59,870 nucleotides of DNA from Lachnospiraceae bacterium (GTDB taxonomy: Bacteria > Bacillota > Clostridia > Lachnospirales > Lachnospiraceae): assembly GCA_021770245.1 (NCBI GenBank), contig JAETRI010000016.1, positions 1-59,870 on the forward strand, given 5' to 3'. Shown in pieces: positions 43,834-52,008 of this stretch. The notes beneath the pieces are model-generated. The model was not told where the DNA came from and did not search any database. It saw only the letters and a list, made by a program, of their open reading frames with translations. Each line of letters opens with the position of its first letter. Position 1 is the stretch's first letter. Both the position numbers and the translations under genes were made by a program.

Positions 43834-44982
43834 TCAGCCTAACAGCGCGTCCGCCAGGGCGTTCAGTGCCGGGATATCGTTTTCTTTCAATACGCCGCGC
43901 AGCGTCACCACAGGTTCCACCAGGGCGATTTCTTTCATCTTTTCCAGCAGTTCCTTCATTCCCTTTGCAGCCATGGGCGCCCAGGAACCGTTCTCTATCA
44001 GGGCCACAGTGCGTTTCTGATAGTTCTTGGCGGCCAGGTGGTGGAGGAAATCCTCCATGAAGGGCATAATACCCGCATTGTAGGTGGAAGCTGCCAGCAC
44101 CACCTTACCGTAACGGAACGCATCCTCCAACGCCTCCGCCATATCCCCCCGGGCCAGATCCGCCACTACCACCTTCGGACAGCCCTTTTTTCGCAGGATC
44201 TCGGCCAGCTTTTCCGCGGCAGCGGCCGTATTGCCGTGCAGGGATGCATACGCGATGAAAACGCCTTCCGATTCCACGCCGTAGGTCGTCCAGATCTGAT
44301 ATTTCTCCAGCACATGGCCGATGGTTTCCTTCAGGACGGGGCCGTGCAGAGGGCAGATTACCTGGATATCCAGTCCCGCGGCCTTCTTTAAAACGGCCTG
44401 GGCCTGAGCGCCGTATTTTCCCACAATATTGAAATAGTACCTTCTGGCTTCGCAGTCCCAGTCCTCATCCGCATCCAGGGCCCCGAATTTTCCGAAAGCG
44501 TCCGCGCTGAACAGTACCTTCGCATAACTGTCATAGGTCATCATGACCTCCGGCCAATGTACCATGGGCGCCATCACAAAGGTCAGCTCATGCTTTCCCA
44601 GCTTCAGGGTATCCCCTTCCTTCACGGTAACTGCATTGCCATAATCCAGATCGAAATAATTGGGAAGCATCTGGAAGGTCTTGGCGTTTCCCACCAGAGT
44701 GATATCGGGATAAGTATCCACCAATGCCTTGATGCTGGATGCATGATCCGGCTCCACATGATCCACCACCAGATAATCCGGCGTACGCTCTCCCAGCACT
44801 TCTTTCAGATTGGCCAGAAATTCCTCGCTCCTGCGCTTGTCCACGGTATCCATGACGGCAATCTTCTCATCCAGGATCACATAAGAATTATAGGCAATCC
44901 CGTTGGGAACCACATATTGTCCTTCGAACAGATCGATATCCCTGTCGTCTGCGCCGATGTAATAAATGTCTTTGGCTATCAT
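43834..44982 (-). CDS. fprA: A-type flavodiiron protein
   Basis: Reduces oxygen (and in some members nitric oxide) to water using electrons usually passed through rubredoxin, protecting anaerobes. The 382-residue product has an N-terminal metallo-beta-lactamase-like diiron domain with ligands in DHVEPDHASS, MVHWPEVM, FSADAFG and CPLHGP. The C-terminal flavodoxin domain begins near VFIAYASLHGNTAAAAEKLA (FMN loop). No rubredoxin or NADH-reductase extension is fused. The start at 44982 has GTGGAGG upstream; the extension to 44997 begins inside that site. The promoter overlaps the end of the GH13 gene. The gene symbol is by family similarity. Confidence 0.93.
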   Translation of the reverse strand: MIAKDIYYIGADDRDIDLFEGQYVVPNGIAYNSYVILDEKIAVMDTVDKRRSEEFLANLKEVLGERTPDYLVVDHVEPDHASSIKALVDTYPDITLVGNAKTFQMLPNYFDLDYGNAVTVKEGDTLKLGKHELTFVMAPMVHWPEVMMTYDSYAKVLFSADAFGKFGALDADEDWDCEARRYYFNIVGKYGAQAQAVLKKAAGLDIQVICPLHGPVLKETIGHVLEKYQIWTTYGVESEGVFIAYASLHGNTAAAAEKLAEILRKKGCPKVVVADLARGDMAEALEDAFRYGKVVLAASTYNAGIMPFMEDFLHHLAAKNYQKRTVALIENGSWAPMAAKGMKELLEKMKEIALVEPVVTLRGVLKENDIPALNALADALLG

Positions 44983-45029
44983 GCGAAAATCCTCCACATA
45001 TTTTTTACATTTCTTTACGCAACGACATG

Positions 45030-45058
45030 ATTATACACCAGTTTGCGGAAGTTGTCAT
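45030..45058 (-). promoter_or_regulatory. Sigma-A promoter for the flavodiiron gene
   Basis: ATGACA (45053-45058), 17 bp, TATAAT (45030-45035) on the minus strand. The -35 overlaps the stop codon of the GH13 gene. Confidence 0.75.
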
Positions 45059-46614
45059 CCTTTTTCCCGAACGAATATAGCCGTGGCAGGGGCGACCTGC
45101 AGACTGCCTCCTTCCAGCTTGAACCCGCCTCCGTTTTGGTAGAGCACATCGCCCAGTTTTCCGTCATAGGCAAAACCGGCTTCCTTCCCCGAGGGATTGA
45201 TCAACACCAGAACGGAATCCTTTCCGTCAGTCCGGCGATAGGCCAGGGGATATGCGTTTTCCTCGCAGTAGAGGAACTCGATCTTCGCTTCGCTCTGCAA
45301 AACGCTTTCGGACTGTCGGATGGCGATCAGCTTTTTCACCTCATGGTAAACCGACGCGGGATCCGCCATCTGCCGCTCCACGGTGGGACGGTTCTCATCC
45401 GGGTCGATGGGTACATACAATTCCTCCGGCGTTGCGGCGGAGAATCCGGCGTTCTGGCTGTCGTCCCACTGCATGGGAGAACGGGATCCTGTCCTGTTAT
45501 AACCGCCTTCCACGGACACCACGTCGCCCAGATAACGCATCCCCAGCTCATCGCCGTAATAGATGAAGGGTGCTCCCGGCAGGGAAAGCAGGAACGCAAA
45601 GACGATCTTGATTTCCTCGTCGTCCAGCCAGTTGGATAGACGCTCCATGTCATGATTGCCGGAAGGTACGCAGATCATTCCCTTCCCGTTGGTGGGCTCA
45701 TAGCATTTTTTATAATAATCGATGAAGGCTTTGGCGTTTCCCTTTCCCTCCCTGGAGAAATAGGGATCATCCGCATGGTACAGATCCGGATAATGGCTGG
45801 GGCCGAAGTGGAGCATGAAATCCATATGGAATCCGCCGCGAAGGCTGCGGTCCGGCTGCCCCCATTCGGAGATCATGGCAGCGTCGGGGAATTCCTTTTC
45901 CAAAAACTCGCGGAAATCCTGCCAAAGGGCGATCGTCCCCTCCTGGTCGGGATCGTTTTTAACGAGGGAGCCTGCCATGTCTACCCGGAATCCGTCACAG
46001 CCCAGCTTCAGCCAGAAGCGCATTACGTCCTTCATGGCTTCCCTGGTGGCAAGCGCATCCTCCGAGTCCATGGGCTGCTGCCAGGAGGGCTCGTTGATCT
46101 CGTAAAAACCGTAGTTCAGGCTGGGCTGATGGGAATAGAAGTTCACGGCCACACATCCGTTTCTCTGGCTCAGGCCGCGGATAAAGCCCATGATGCTGCC
46201 CACGCCTTTAAAGGTATTCCAGGCATCGTCGGACCAGACAAAACGGCCGGAGTAGGGATTTTTCTCCGGTTTAAGGGATTCCAAAAACCAGGGATGCTCC
46301 CAGGAGGTATGTCCGGGCACCAGGTCCAGCATGATGTGCATGCCGCGCTTATGTACCTCCTCGAACAGGCGCCTTAAATCCTCGTTCGTTCCGTATCTGG
46401 GAGCCACCTTCCGATAATCGGACACATCGTACCCCGCATCCAGGAACGGGGACTCAAAGCAGGGATTCAGCCAGATCGCATTGCATCCCAGTTCTTTGAC
46501 GTAATCCAGATGGGCAATGATCCCTTCTATGTCCCCGATGCCGTCCGCGTTGGTATCCGCAAACGTCTGTGGATAGATCTCATAGAATACCGCATTTTTT
46601 AACCATTCAACCAT
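45055..46614 (-). CDS. GH13 alpha-glucosidase-type glycosidase
   Basis: A 519-residue cytosolic enzyme of the alpha-amylase superfamily acting on alpha-glucosidic bonds. The barrel starts AVFYEIYPQTFADTNADGIG. The catalytic nucleophile Asp is in CDGFRVDMAGS, the acid/base Glu in MISEWGQPD and the transition-state Asp in PSGNHDMERL. No signal peptide is present, so it probably acts on imported oligosaccharides. Exact specificity (oligo-1,6-glucosidase, trehalose- or sucrose-type) cannot be read off. The start at 46614 has GAGAGG upstream after a CCGCC/GGCGG hairpin. It has its own promoter region with a palindromic operator-like site. Confidence 0.9.
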   Translation of the reverse strand: MVEWLKNAVFYEIYPQTFADTNADGIGDIEGIIAHLDYVKELGCNAIWLNPCFESPFLDAGYDVSDYRKVAPRYGTNEDLRRLFEEVHKRGMHIMLDLVPGHTSWEHPWFLESLKPEKNPYSGRFVWSDDAWNTFKGVGSIMGFIRGLSQRNGCVAVNFYSHQPSLNYGFYEINEPSWQQPMDSEDALATREAMKDVMRFWLKLGCDGFRVDMAGSLVKNDPDQEGTIALWQDFREFLEKEFPDAAMISEWGQPDRSLRGGFHMDFMLHFGPSHYPDLYHADDPYFSREGKGNAKAFIDYYKKCYEPTNGKGMICVPSGNHDMERLSNWLDDEEIKIVFAFLLSLPGAPFIYYGDELGMRYLGDVVSVEGGYNRTGSRSPMQWDDSQNAGFSAATPEELYVPIDPDENRPTVERQMADPASVYHEVKKLIAIRQSESVLQSEAKIEFLYCEENAYPLAYRRTDGKDSVLVLINPSGKEAGFAYDGKLGDVLYQNGGGFKLEGGSLQVAPATAIFVREKG

Positions 46615-46675
46615 TTCTTCCTCTCTTTCTGCCGCCAAAGGGCGGTGTACGTTTCAGAGCCTCTGTTTTTCTATT

Positions 46676-46704
46676 ATTATAAATGGTTTTAATACCAAAA
46701 ACTT
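46676..46704 (-). promoter_or_regulatory. Candidate promoter with palindromic operator for the GH13 gene
   Basis: TATAAT (46676-46681) on the minus strand with a poor -35 (AAGTTT) 17 bases upstream. Between them lies TGGTATTAAAACCA (46684-46697), a TGGT/ACCA inverted repeat of the kind bound by LacI or GntR sugar regulators. The weak -35 and internal operator suggest a regulated promoter. Confidence 0.5.
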
Positions 46705-46764
46705 GTACTTTTCAACGATTTTCTAACACGATTCTTGGATGATCCTCCTGCGTCCTTTTGCCCT

Positions 46765-48993
46765 TTAAATCGGTTCCGCCTCCAGCACATAGATTCTGGA
46801 CTCAAAATCGGTATAAGGCTCCACATCGGCAGGTACCTGCCCCGCCGTTTCGTCGCTGGTGATCAGGCCCGCATACATTAGTTCGTCCCCGAAGCAGCAC
46901 CTGCCGCTCCGGCTCTCCCGGTAGCACAGGGACGGATCCAGTCCCTCCAGCCTCAGACGCGTATATCTGCCGTTGACGCAGTTCAGCACCCGATACCAAC
47001 CCACCAGCGCGGTTCTGCGATCCCCGCTCACCGCCATCCAGGCGGCTTCATTTCCTTCGAAGGGGCTCTCCAGCCGGTAAAACGTGCCGAACTGCAGCAC
47101 CTGCCGGTACTTCTTCATAAAGGCGATCTGACCTTTTACCTCTTCGGCCTCTTCCTCCGTCAGGCTGTTTAAATCCAGCTCATAGCCGAACGTGCCGAAG
47201 TATGCCACATTTGCCCGGGTGTGCAGGGGCGTGTTCCGGAAAACCTGGTGGTTCGGCACGACGGAGACATGGCTACCCATGCTGCTTATCGGGTAACACA
47301 GGGATGTACCGTACTGGATTTTCAGCCGTTCGACGGCATCGCTGTTATCGCTCGTCCATCCCTGAGGAGCATAATACAGCATGCCCGGGTCAAAACGGCC
47401 GCCTCCGCTGGCGCAGGATTCAAAGAGCACCTTGGGAAATTCAGAGGTCAGACGCTCATAGAGACGATAGACGCCCAGGATATATCTATGGTAGATTTCT
47501 CCCTGCCGGTCTGCCGGCCATGCCGGGGAATAACATTCCGTGATGCTGCGGTTCATATCCCATTTAATGTAAGATACTTTTGCTTCCCGGAGAATCGCCG
47601 CCATCTGTTCATAGATGGCATCCACCACCTCTTTTCTGGAAAAGTCCAGCACATACTGGAATCTTCCGTGGGACTGGCGGCGCTGCGGCGTTGACAGGAT
47701 CCAATCCGGATGCTGTCTGTATAGATCCGAATCCTTATTGACCATCTCCGGCTCAAACCAAAGCCCGAACTGCATTCCCAGGCCTTCCACCCGCTCCGCC
47801 AGGCCCTTGATCCCGTCGGGAAGGCGTTTGGGATTGGGCTTCCAGTCTCCCAGGCCGGCCTTTTCCCCGTTACGGCTGCCAAACCAGCCGTCGTCCAGCA
47901 CAAAGAGCTCCACGCCGCATTCCTTTGCCCTGGAGGCGATTTCGATCAGGCGGTCTTGTGTAAAATCGAAATAAGTGGCTTCCCAATTGTTGTTCAGAAT
48001 CGGGCGGACCCGGTCTCTCCAATACCCTCTTGCCAGCCGTTTCCGATAGAGCCCATGGAAGGTCTGACTCATATGGTTTATCCCCTGATCCGTATATACC
48101 GTAACGGCCTCCGGCGTCTGGAAGAACTCTCCGCAGTCCAGTCTCCATTCAAAGGTATCCGGCTCGATTCCGGCCAGGATCCGCAGGGTATCATGAGCGT
48201 CCACCTCCGCCTGAATCCTGAAATTGCCGCTGTAAATCAGAGAAATCCCGATCACCTCTCCCTGCCTTTCGTCCGCAGAAGGCCTTTTGAGCACCAGAAA
48301 AGGATTCTGCTCATGGGAGGAATTGCCCCGCATGCTTCCGATGGATGTGATTCCCGGCTCCAGGATTCGGCTGTAGATATGGCGTTCCCTGGCCCAGCAC
48401 CCGGACAGCTGCTGCCAGATATAATTCCGGTCGGGCAGATCCAGGCACAGGCTCATGGCTCGGCCAAGACGCACCGCCTGCGTCCCTTCATTGCAAAAAC
48501 GTACGCTGCGCGCCAAGATCCCTCCCCCGGCAAAAATCGCATACAACAGTTCCGCCTTCACCCCCGTAACCGCATCTGTCAGGGTGACGATCAATGTCTG
48601 CGCTTCCTCATCCTTTTCCGTATAGGTGGCCGGAAGAGCTTCCAGGGAAGGTTTTCCCGCCTCTATCCGATATCCCTGATAGACCAATTCCGAAATTCTG
48701 CTCCCGTTCTCCTGGCGTATCTCCACCGCGCCCTGGCGATAATCCGTCGTTCCGAATGCCGGATACTCCTGCCTGATGTGTTCCAGAGAAAACGACTTAC
48801 CGTCGTCATATACACAGGAAGACATAGGTCTTTCGCATGTCTCCAGGAAGTGGGAAAAATCCTCTCTGTCCCGGATCCGTTTTCCAAAGTATAACTGCCC
48901 AAGCTGGCCGTTTCTCATTACGGTCATGATGTAGCTGATCCTGTCGTTATACAGGTGAAACGTTTTGCTGTTCTCATGAAATAAGATACCCAT
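46765..48993 (-). CDS. Alpha-galactosidase, GH36
   Basis: A 742-residue enzyme releasing terminal alpha-galactose from raffinose-type sugars or galactomannan fragments. The order of domains is an N-terminal beta-sandwich, a central barrel and a C-terminal beta-domain. Signatures are FVLDDGWFGSR, the nucleophile Asp in YIKWDMNRSITE, SCASGGGRFDPGMLYYAPQG, and the acid/base Asp in WTSDNSDAVERL. There is no signal peptide, so it acts inside the cell. The start is 48993: the upstream in-frame ATG at 49005 belongs to the GGATGGGAGC ribosome binding site. It lies between uxuB and the GH13 gene. Confidence 0.95.
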   Translation of the reverse strand: MGILFHENSKTFHLYNDRISYIMTVMRNGQLGQLYFGKRIRDREDFSHFLETCERPMSSCVYDDGKSFSLEHIRQEYPAFGTTDYRQGAVEIRQENGSRISELVYQGYRIEAGKPSLEALPATYTEKDEEAQTLIVTLTDAVTGVKAELLYAIFAGGGILARSVRFCNEGTQAVRLGRAMSLCLDLPDRNYIWQQLSGCWARERHIYSRILEPGITSIGSMRGNSSHEQNPFLVLKRPSADERQGEVIGISLIYSGNFRIQAEVDAHDTLRILAGIEPDTFEWRLDCGEFFQTPEAVTVYTDQGINHMSQTFHGLYRKRLARGYWRDRVRPILNNNWEATYFDFTQDRLIEIASRAKECGVELFVLDDGWFGSRNGEKAGLGDWKPNPKRLPDGIKGLAERVEGLGMQFGLWFEPEMVNKDSDLYRQHPDWILSTPQRRQSHGRFQYVLDFSRKEVVDAIYEQMAAILREAKVSYIKWDMNRSITECYSPAWPADRQGEIYHRYILGVYRLYERLTSEFPKVLFESCASGGGRFDPGMLYYAPQGWTSDNSDAVERLKIQYGTSLCYPISSMGSHVSVVPNHQVFRNTPLHTRANVAYFGTFGYELDLNSLTEEEAEEVKGQIAFMKKYRQVLQFGTFYRLESPFEGNEAAWMAVSGDRRTALVGWYRVLNCVNGRYTRLRLEGLDPSLCYRESRSGRCCFGDELMYAGLITSDETAGQVPADVEPYTDFESRIYVLEAEPI

Positions 48994-48997
48994 CCCT

Positions 48998-49030
48998 GCT
49001 CCCATCCGCCCGCTTTAGCGGGCTCTTATA
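48998..49030 (-). promoter_or_regulatory. Leader cassette before the alpha-galactosidase gene
   Basis: Minus-strand GCCCGC-TAAA-GCGGGC hairpin followed by GGATGGGAGC. The ATG within the ribosome binding site is in frame and would mislead start prediction. Confidence 0.6.
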
Positions 49031-49066
49031 TTCATACGTCTATCCATACAGGCATACCGCAGGCGC

Positions 49067-49116
49067 ACAAAGGCTCCGGCCTCCTTGGAATCACCCAAGG
49101 CGGCCGGGGCCTTTGT
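49067..49116 (-). terminator. Strong hairpin after uxuB
   Basis: ACAAAGGC, CCGGCC and CCTTGG pair with their complements around a GTGATT loop, 17 bases after the stop. There is no U tract. It may end or stabilise the uxuB transcript. Confidence 0.55.
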
Positions 49117-49132
49117 TATCGCCTATCGGCTC

Positions 49133-50743
49133 TTATACATACTTTTTGAGCGTTGCGCGTACGGCGCCGGATCCTGCAGTCAGCTCCTGCAGATAACCGC
49201 ACACCTTCTCTGCCAGGCCGGCTTCGTAGAGATCCACGCCGAAGATGGACTTCATCTTCAGTACAGGCCCCACTTTGCTCTCCACATCCTGGCCCTCCTT
49301 CAGCTCAAGGTCCGCCACATAGGGACGGATGGTATCCACCAGAGGATCCGGGCTCAGTTCAAAGGCTTTCCCGGTATCGTCCACACCCATCAGATAACGC
49401 AGCCATCCCGCAAATACCAGCGGAATCAGCTTCAGGTCGTCCACGTCCAGATTCAGAGAAGCCTGATAGGCCTTGATGGTCTCCCCGAAACGGATGGCCA
49501 GCTTCTGGGAAGTATCAGTGGCGATTCTCTGGGGCGTATCCGGCATGAACGGGTTGGGCACGCGCACCTTCAGTACCGTGTCGATGAATTCCTTCGGGTT
49601 CAGGATGCCGGGATCGGTCACCACAGGAAGTCCTTCCACGTAGCCGATGGTTTCCACCAGCCCCACCAGCTCCGTATCCTTCATCTCGTCGGAAATCTTG
49701 GTATAACCCAGCAGGCAGCCGTATATGGCCAGAGCCGTGTGCAGGGGATTCAGGCAGGTGCACACTTTCATCCTCTCCACCTTATCCACGGTTTCCCTGG
49801 TAGTGAACATCAGGCCGCCCTTTTCCAATTCGGGCCTGCCGTTGGGGAATTCATCCTCTATCACCAGATACTCGCATTCCTCCGCATTCACGAAGGGCGC
49901 CACGTAGGTGTTCTTGGAGGTGATCACGGGCTCTAATCCCTCCACGCCGTCCTCCTTCAGGATCTTTTCCACGGAAGCATCCGGCCTAGGGGTGATCTTA
50001 TCGATCATGGTCCAGGGGAAGGACACCTTGCTCTTGTCATTAATATAGTTCACAAAGCCGGGAGCCGCTTTCCCGTTCTCTTTCCACTTTTCCGCAAAAG
50101 CGTTCATGGCATTGTACAGCTTATCTCCGTTATGGGAGCAGTTGTCATTGCTCACCATGGCGATGGGCTTCTCCCCCGCTTCGTATCTGGTATACAGCAG
50201 GGAGGCCACCTTGCCGATATAGCTGGAAGGCTTATCCGGACCCGCCTCAAAGTCCGCAGCCACCGCGGGAAGAAGCTCTCCTTTGCCGTTCACCAGGCTG
50301 TAACCCTTTTCGGTAATGGTAAAGGTACACATCTGCAGGGAATCCTTACGGAAAATCTCGCGCAGGCGGCCGAACTGCATATTATCCTCGGAATCCAGTA
50401 CCAGGGATTCCACAATGCTGCCGATCACCGTTTTATCCACCGTCCCGTCCGCTTTCAGGGTGACGAGGATGTTGTAATCATCGTGAGGGCGGTTCATTTT
50501 TTCCACGATCTCGTAGTCGAACCCTTCCGCCACCACCAGGCCGCGGTCAAGCACACCCTCATTCAGAAGTTTCTGAACCACGTTGGCCTGGAACGCTTTG
50601 AAAATATTCCCCGCGCCGAAATGAATCCAAAAAGGGTTTTCTTTGGTGGCCGCCGTTACCGCTTCTCTGTTAAAGGCAGGAAGGCAATAGCCGGCAGCTT
50701 CCCAACTCTGCTTATCCTTTAAGCCCTGTGCATCTAATTTCAT
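49133..50743 (-). CDS. uxuB: Fructuronate reductase (mannitol dehydrogenase family)
   Basis: Reduces D-fructuronate to D-mannonate with NADH in glucuronate breakdown; the product is the substrate of UxuA next door. The 536-residue product has a Rossmann-type N-terminus (PFWIHFGAGNIFKAFQANVV), VSNDNCSHNG, the family KVCTCLNPLHTALAIYGCLL segment, and a helical C-terminal domain. Other members of this family use mannitol or altronate; assignment rests mainly on adjacency to uxuA. The start at 50743 has GGAGAGG upstream after a GCCGCC/GGCGGC hairpin. No uxaC is in the window. Confidence 0.9.
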   Translation of the reverse strand: MKLDAQGLKDKQSWEAAGYCLPAFNREAVTAATKENPFWIHFGAGNIFKAFQANVVQKLLNEGVLDRGLVVAEGFDYEIVEKMNRPHDDYNILVTLKADGTVDKTVIGSIVESLVLDSEDNMQFGRLREIFRKDSLQMCTFTITEKGYSLVNGKGELLPAVAADFEAGPDKPSSYIGKVASLLYTRYEAGEKPIAMVSNDNCSHNGDKLYNAMNAFAEKWKENGKAAPGFVNYINDKSKVSFPWTMIDKITPRPDASVEKILKEDGVEGLEPVITSKNTYVAPFVNAEECEYLVIEDEFPNGRPELEKGGLMFTTRETVDKVERMKVCTCLNPLHTALAIYGCLLGYTKISDEMKDTELVGLVETIGYVEGLPVVTDPGILNPKEFIDTVLKVRVPNPFMPDTPQRIATDTSQKLAIRFGETIKAYQASLNLDVDDLKLIPLVFAGWLRYLMGVDDTGKAFELSPDPLVDTIRPYVADLELKEGQDVESKVGPVLKMKSIFGVDLYEAGLAEKVCGYLQELTAGSGAVRATLKKYV

Positions 50744-50792
50744 CGCAATCTACCTCTCCTTCTGCCGCCGGGGCGGCTTCTTCCTAAACAAT

Positions 50793-50827
50793 CCTGCCGC
50801 AGACAGGACACCGAAATCTGCGGCAGG
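50793..50827. terminator. Intercistronic hairpin between uxuA and uxuB
   Basis: CCTGCCGCAGA and TCTGCGGCAGG form an 11-bp stem with a 13-base loop, then ATTGTTT on the minus strand. It may attenuate uxuB or stabilise the uxuA message. Confidence 0.5.
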
Positions 50828-50848
50828 ATACCGTCTGCTGCAGGTTAC

Positions 50849-51925
50849 TTATTTCTTCGCCTTTGCCGCCTTATCGATGGCCTCCCACAGGCCGTTTAAA
50901 TAGGTCGCTCCCAGGGCACGGTCATAGAGCCCATAGCCGGGCATGGCGACCTCGTCCCAGATCATACGTCCATGGTCGGGACGGATGGGGCCGGTAAAGC
51001 CGGTTTCATACAGCGCCCTCATGATTTCATACATATCAAAGGTACCGTCCGAAGACAGATGGGCCGATTCCTCGAAGTTGGTGGGCGTGTGGAATTTCAG
51101 GTTACGTACGTGGGCAAAATGGATTCTGCCTTTCAGGGAACGGATCATGTCCGGCAGGTCGTTTTCCAGATTGGTGCCATAGGAACCGGAACAGAAGGTC
51201 ACGCCGTTGTGCGGATTATCCACCATCTTCATCATACGCAGGATATTCGCCTTGTTAATGATGATCCTGGGCAGTCCGAATACACTCCAGGCCGGATCGT
51301 CGGGATGGATGGCCATGTTGATATCGTACTCATCGCAGACAGGCATGATCTTTTCCAGGAAATATTTCAGGTTCTCAAACAGCCGTTCATCATCGATGTC
51401 CTTATACATCTCGAACAGCTCTTTCACGTGCTCCATGCGCTCCGGCTCCCATCCGGGCATGATCGTCCCGTTCATGTCCCCGGCGATGGATTCGAACATC
51501 TTCTCGGGATCCAGGGCGTCCACGGCCTCCTGGGTGTAGGCCAGCACCGTGGAGCCGTCCGGGCGCATCCTGGCCAGCTCCGTCCTGGTCCAGTCAAATA
51601 CGGGCATGAAGTTGTAGCATACCAGATGCAGATCTTCCTCACCCAGGTTTTTCAGCGTTTCGATATAATTTGCAATATACTGATCCCGCTCCGGCGCCCC
51701 CGTCTTGATGGCGTCATGGATGTTCACGCTCTCGATTCCGGCGATGTGCAGGCCCGCTGCCTCTACCTCATCCTTCAGGGCACGGATCCGCTCTCTGCTC
51801 CATACCTCGCCGGGCTGGGTATCATACAGGGTGGTAATCACGCCCGTCACTCCGGGGATCTGGCGGATCTGTTTTAGGGTTACGGTGTCAAATTTTGATC
51901 CGTACCATCTGAGTGTCATTTCCAT
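50849..51925 (-). CDS. uxuA: Mannonate dehydratase
   Basis: Dehydrates D-mannonate to 2-keto-3-deoxy-D-gluconate. The 358-residue metal-dependent barrel enzyme shows GVTGVITTLYD near the N-terminus, LVCYNFMPVFDWTRTEL, MAIHPDDPAWSVFGLPRI, TFCSGSYGTN, and the C-terminal GPIRPDHGRMIWDE signature. The length suits the Gram-positive type. The start at 51925 has AAGGA upstream. It is followed after 105 bases by uxuB and preceded after 83 bases by the GH3 gene, so these are probably one transcription unit. Confidence 0.95.
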   Translation of the reverse strand: MEMTLRWYGSKFDTVTLKQIRQIPGVTGVITTLYDTQPGEVWSRERIRALKDEVEAAGLHIAGIESVNIHDAIKTGAPERDQYIANYIETLKNLGEEDLHLVCYNFMPVFDWTRTELARMRPDGSTVLAYTQEAVDALDPEKMFESIAGDMNGTIMPGWEPERMEHVKELFEMYKDIDDERLFENLKYFLEKIMPVCDEYDINMAIHPDDPAWSVFGLPRIIINKANILRMMKMVDNPHNGVTFCSGSYGTNLENDLPDMIRSLKGRIHFAHVRNLKFHTPTNFEESAHLSSDGTFDMYEIMRALYETGFTGPIRPDHGRMIWDEVAMPGYGLYDRALGATYLNGLWEAIDKAAKAKK

Positions 51926-52008
51926 AGTTCATTCCTTCCTTTCTGTTAACGGCTTTCTATCCTGCCCATACCGGACGGCAGTGCCGCCCGATATGGATGA
52001 AGACCTGT

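Noticed and set aside
48993-49005. Alpha-galactosidase start at the upstream ATG (49005)
   Set aside because: That ATG is part of the GATGGGAGC ribosome binding site shared by many genes here; the second ATG has the right spacing.
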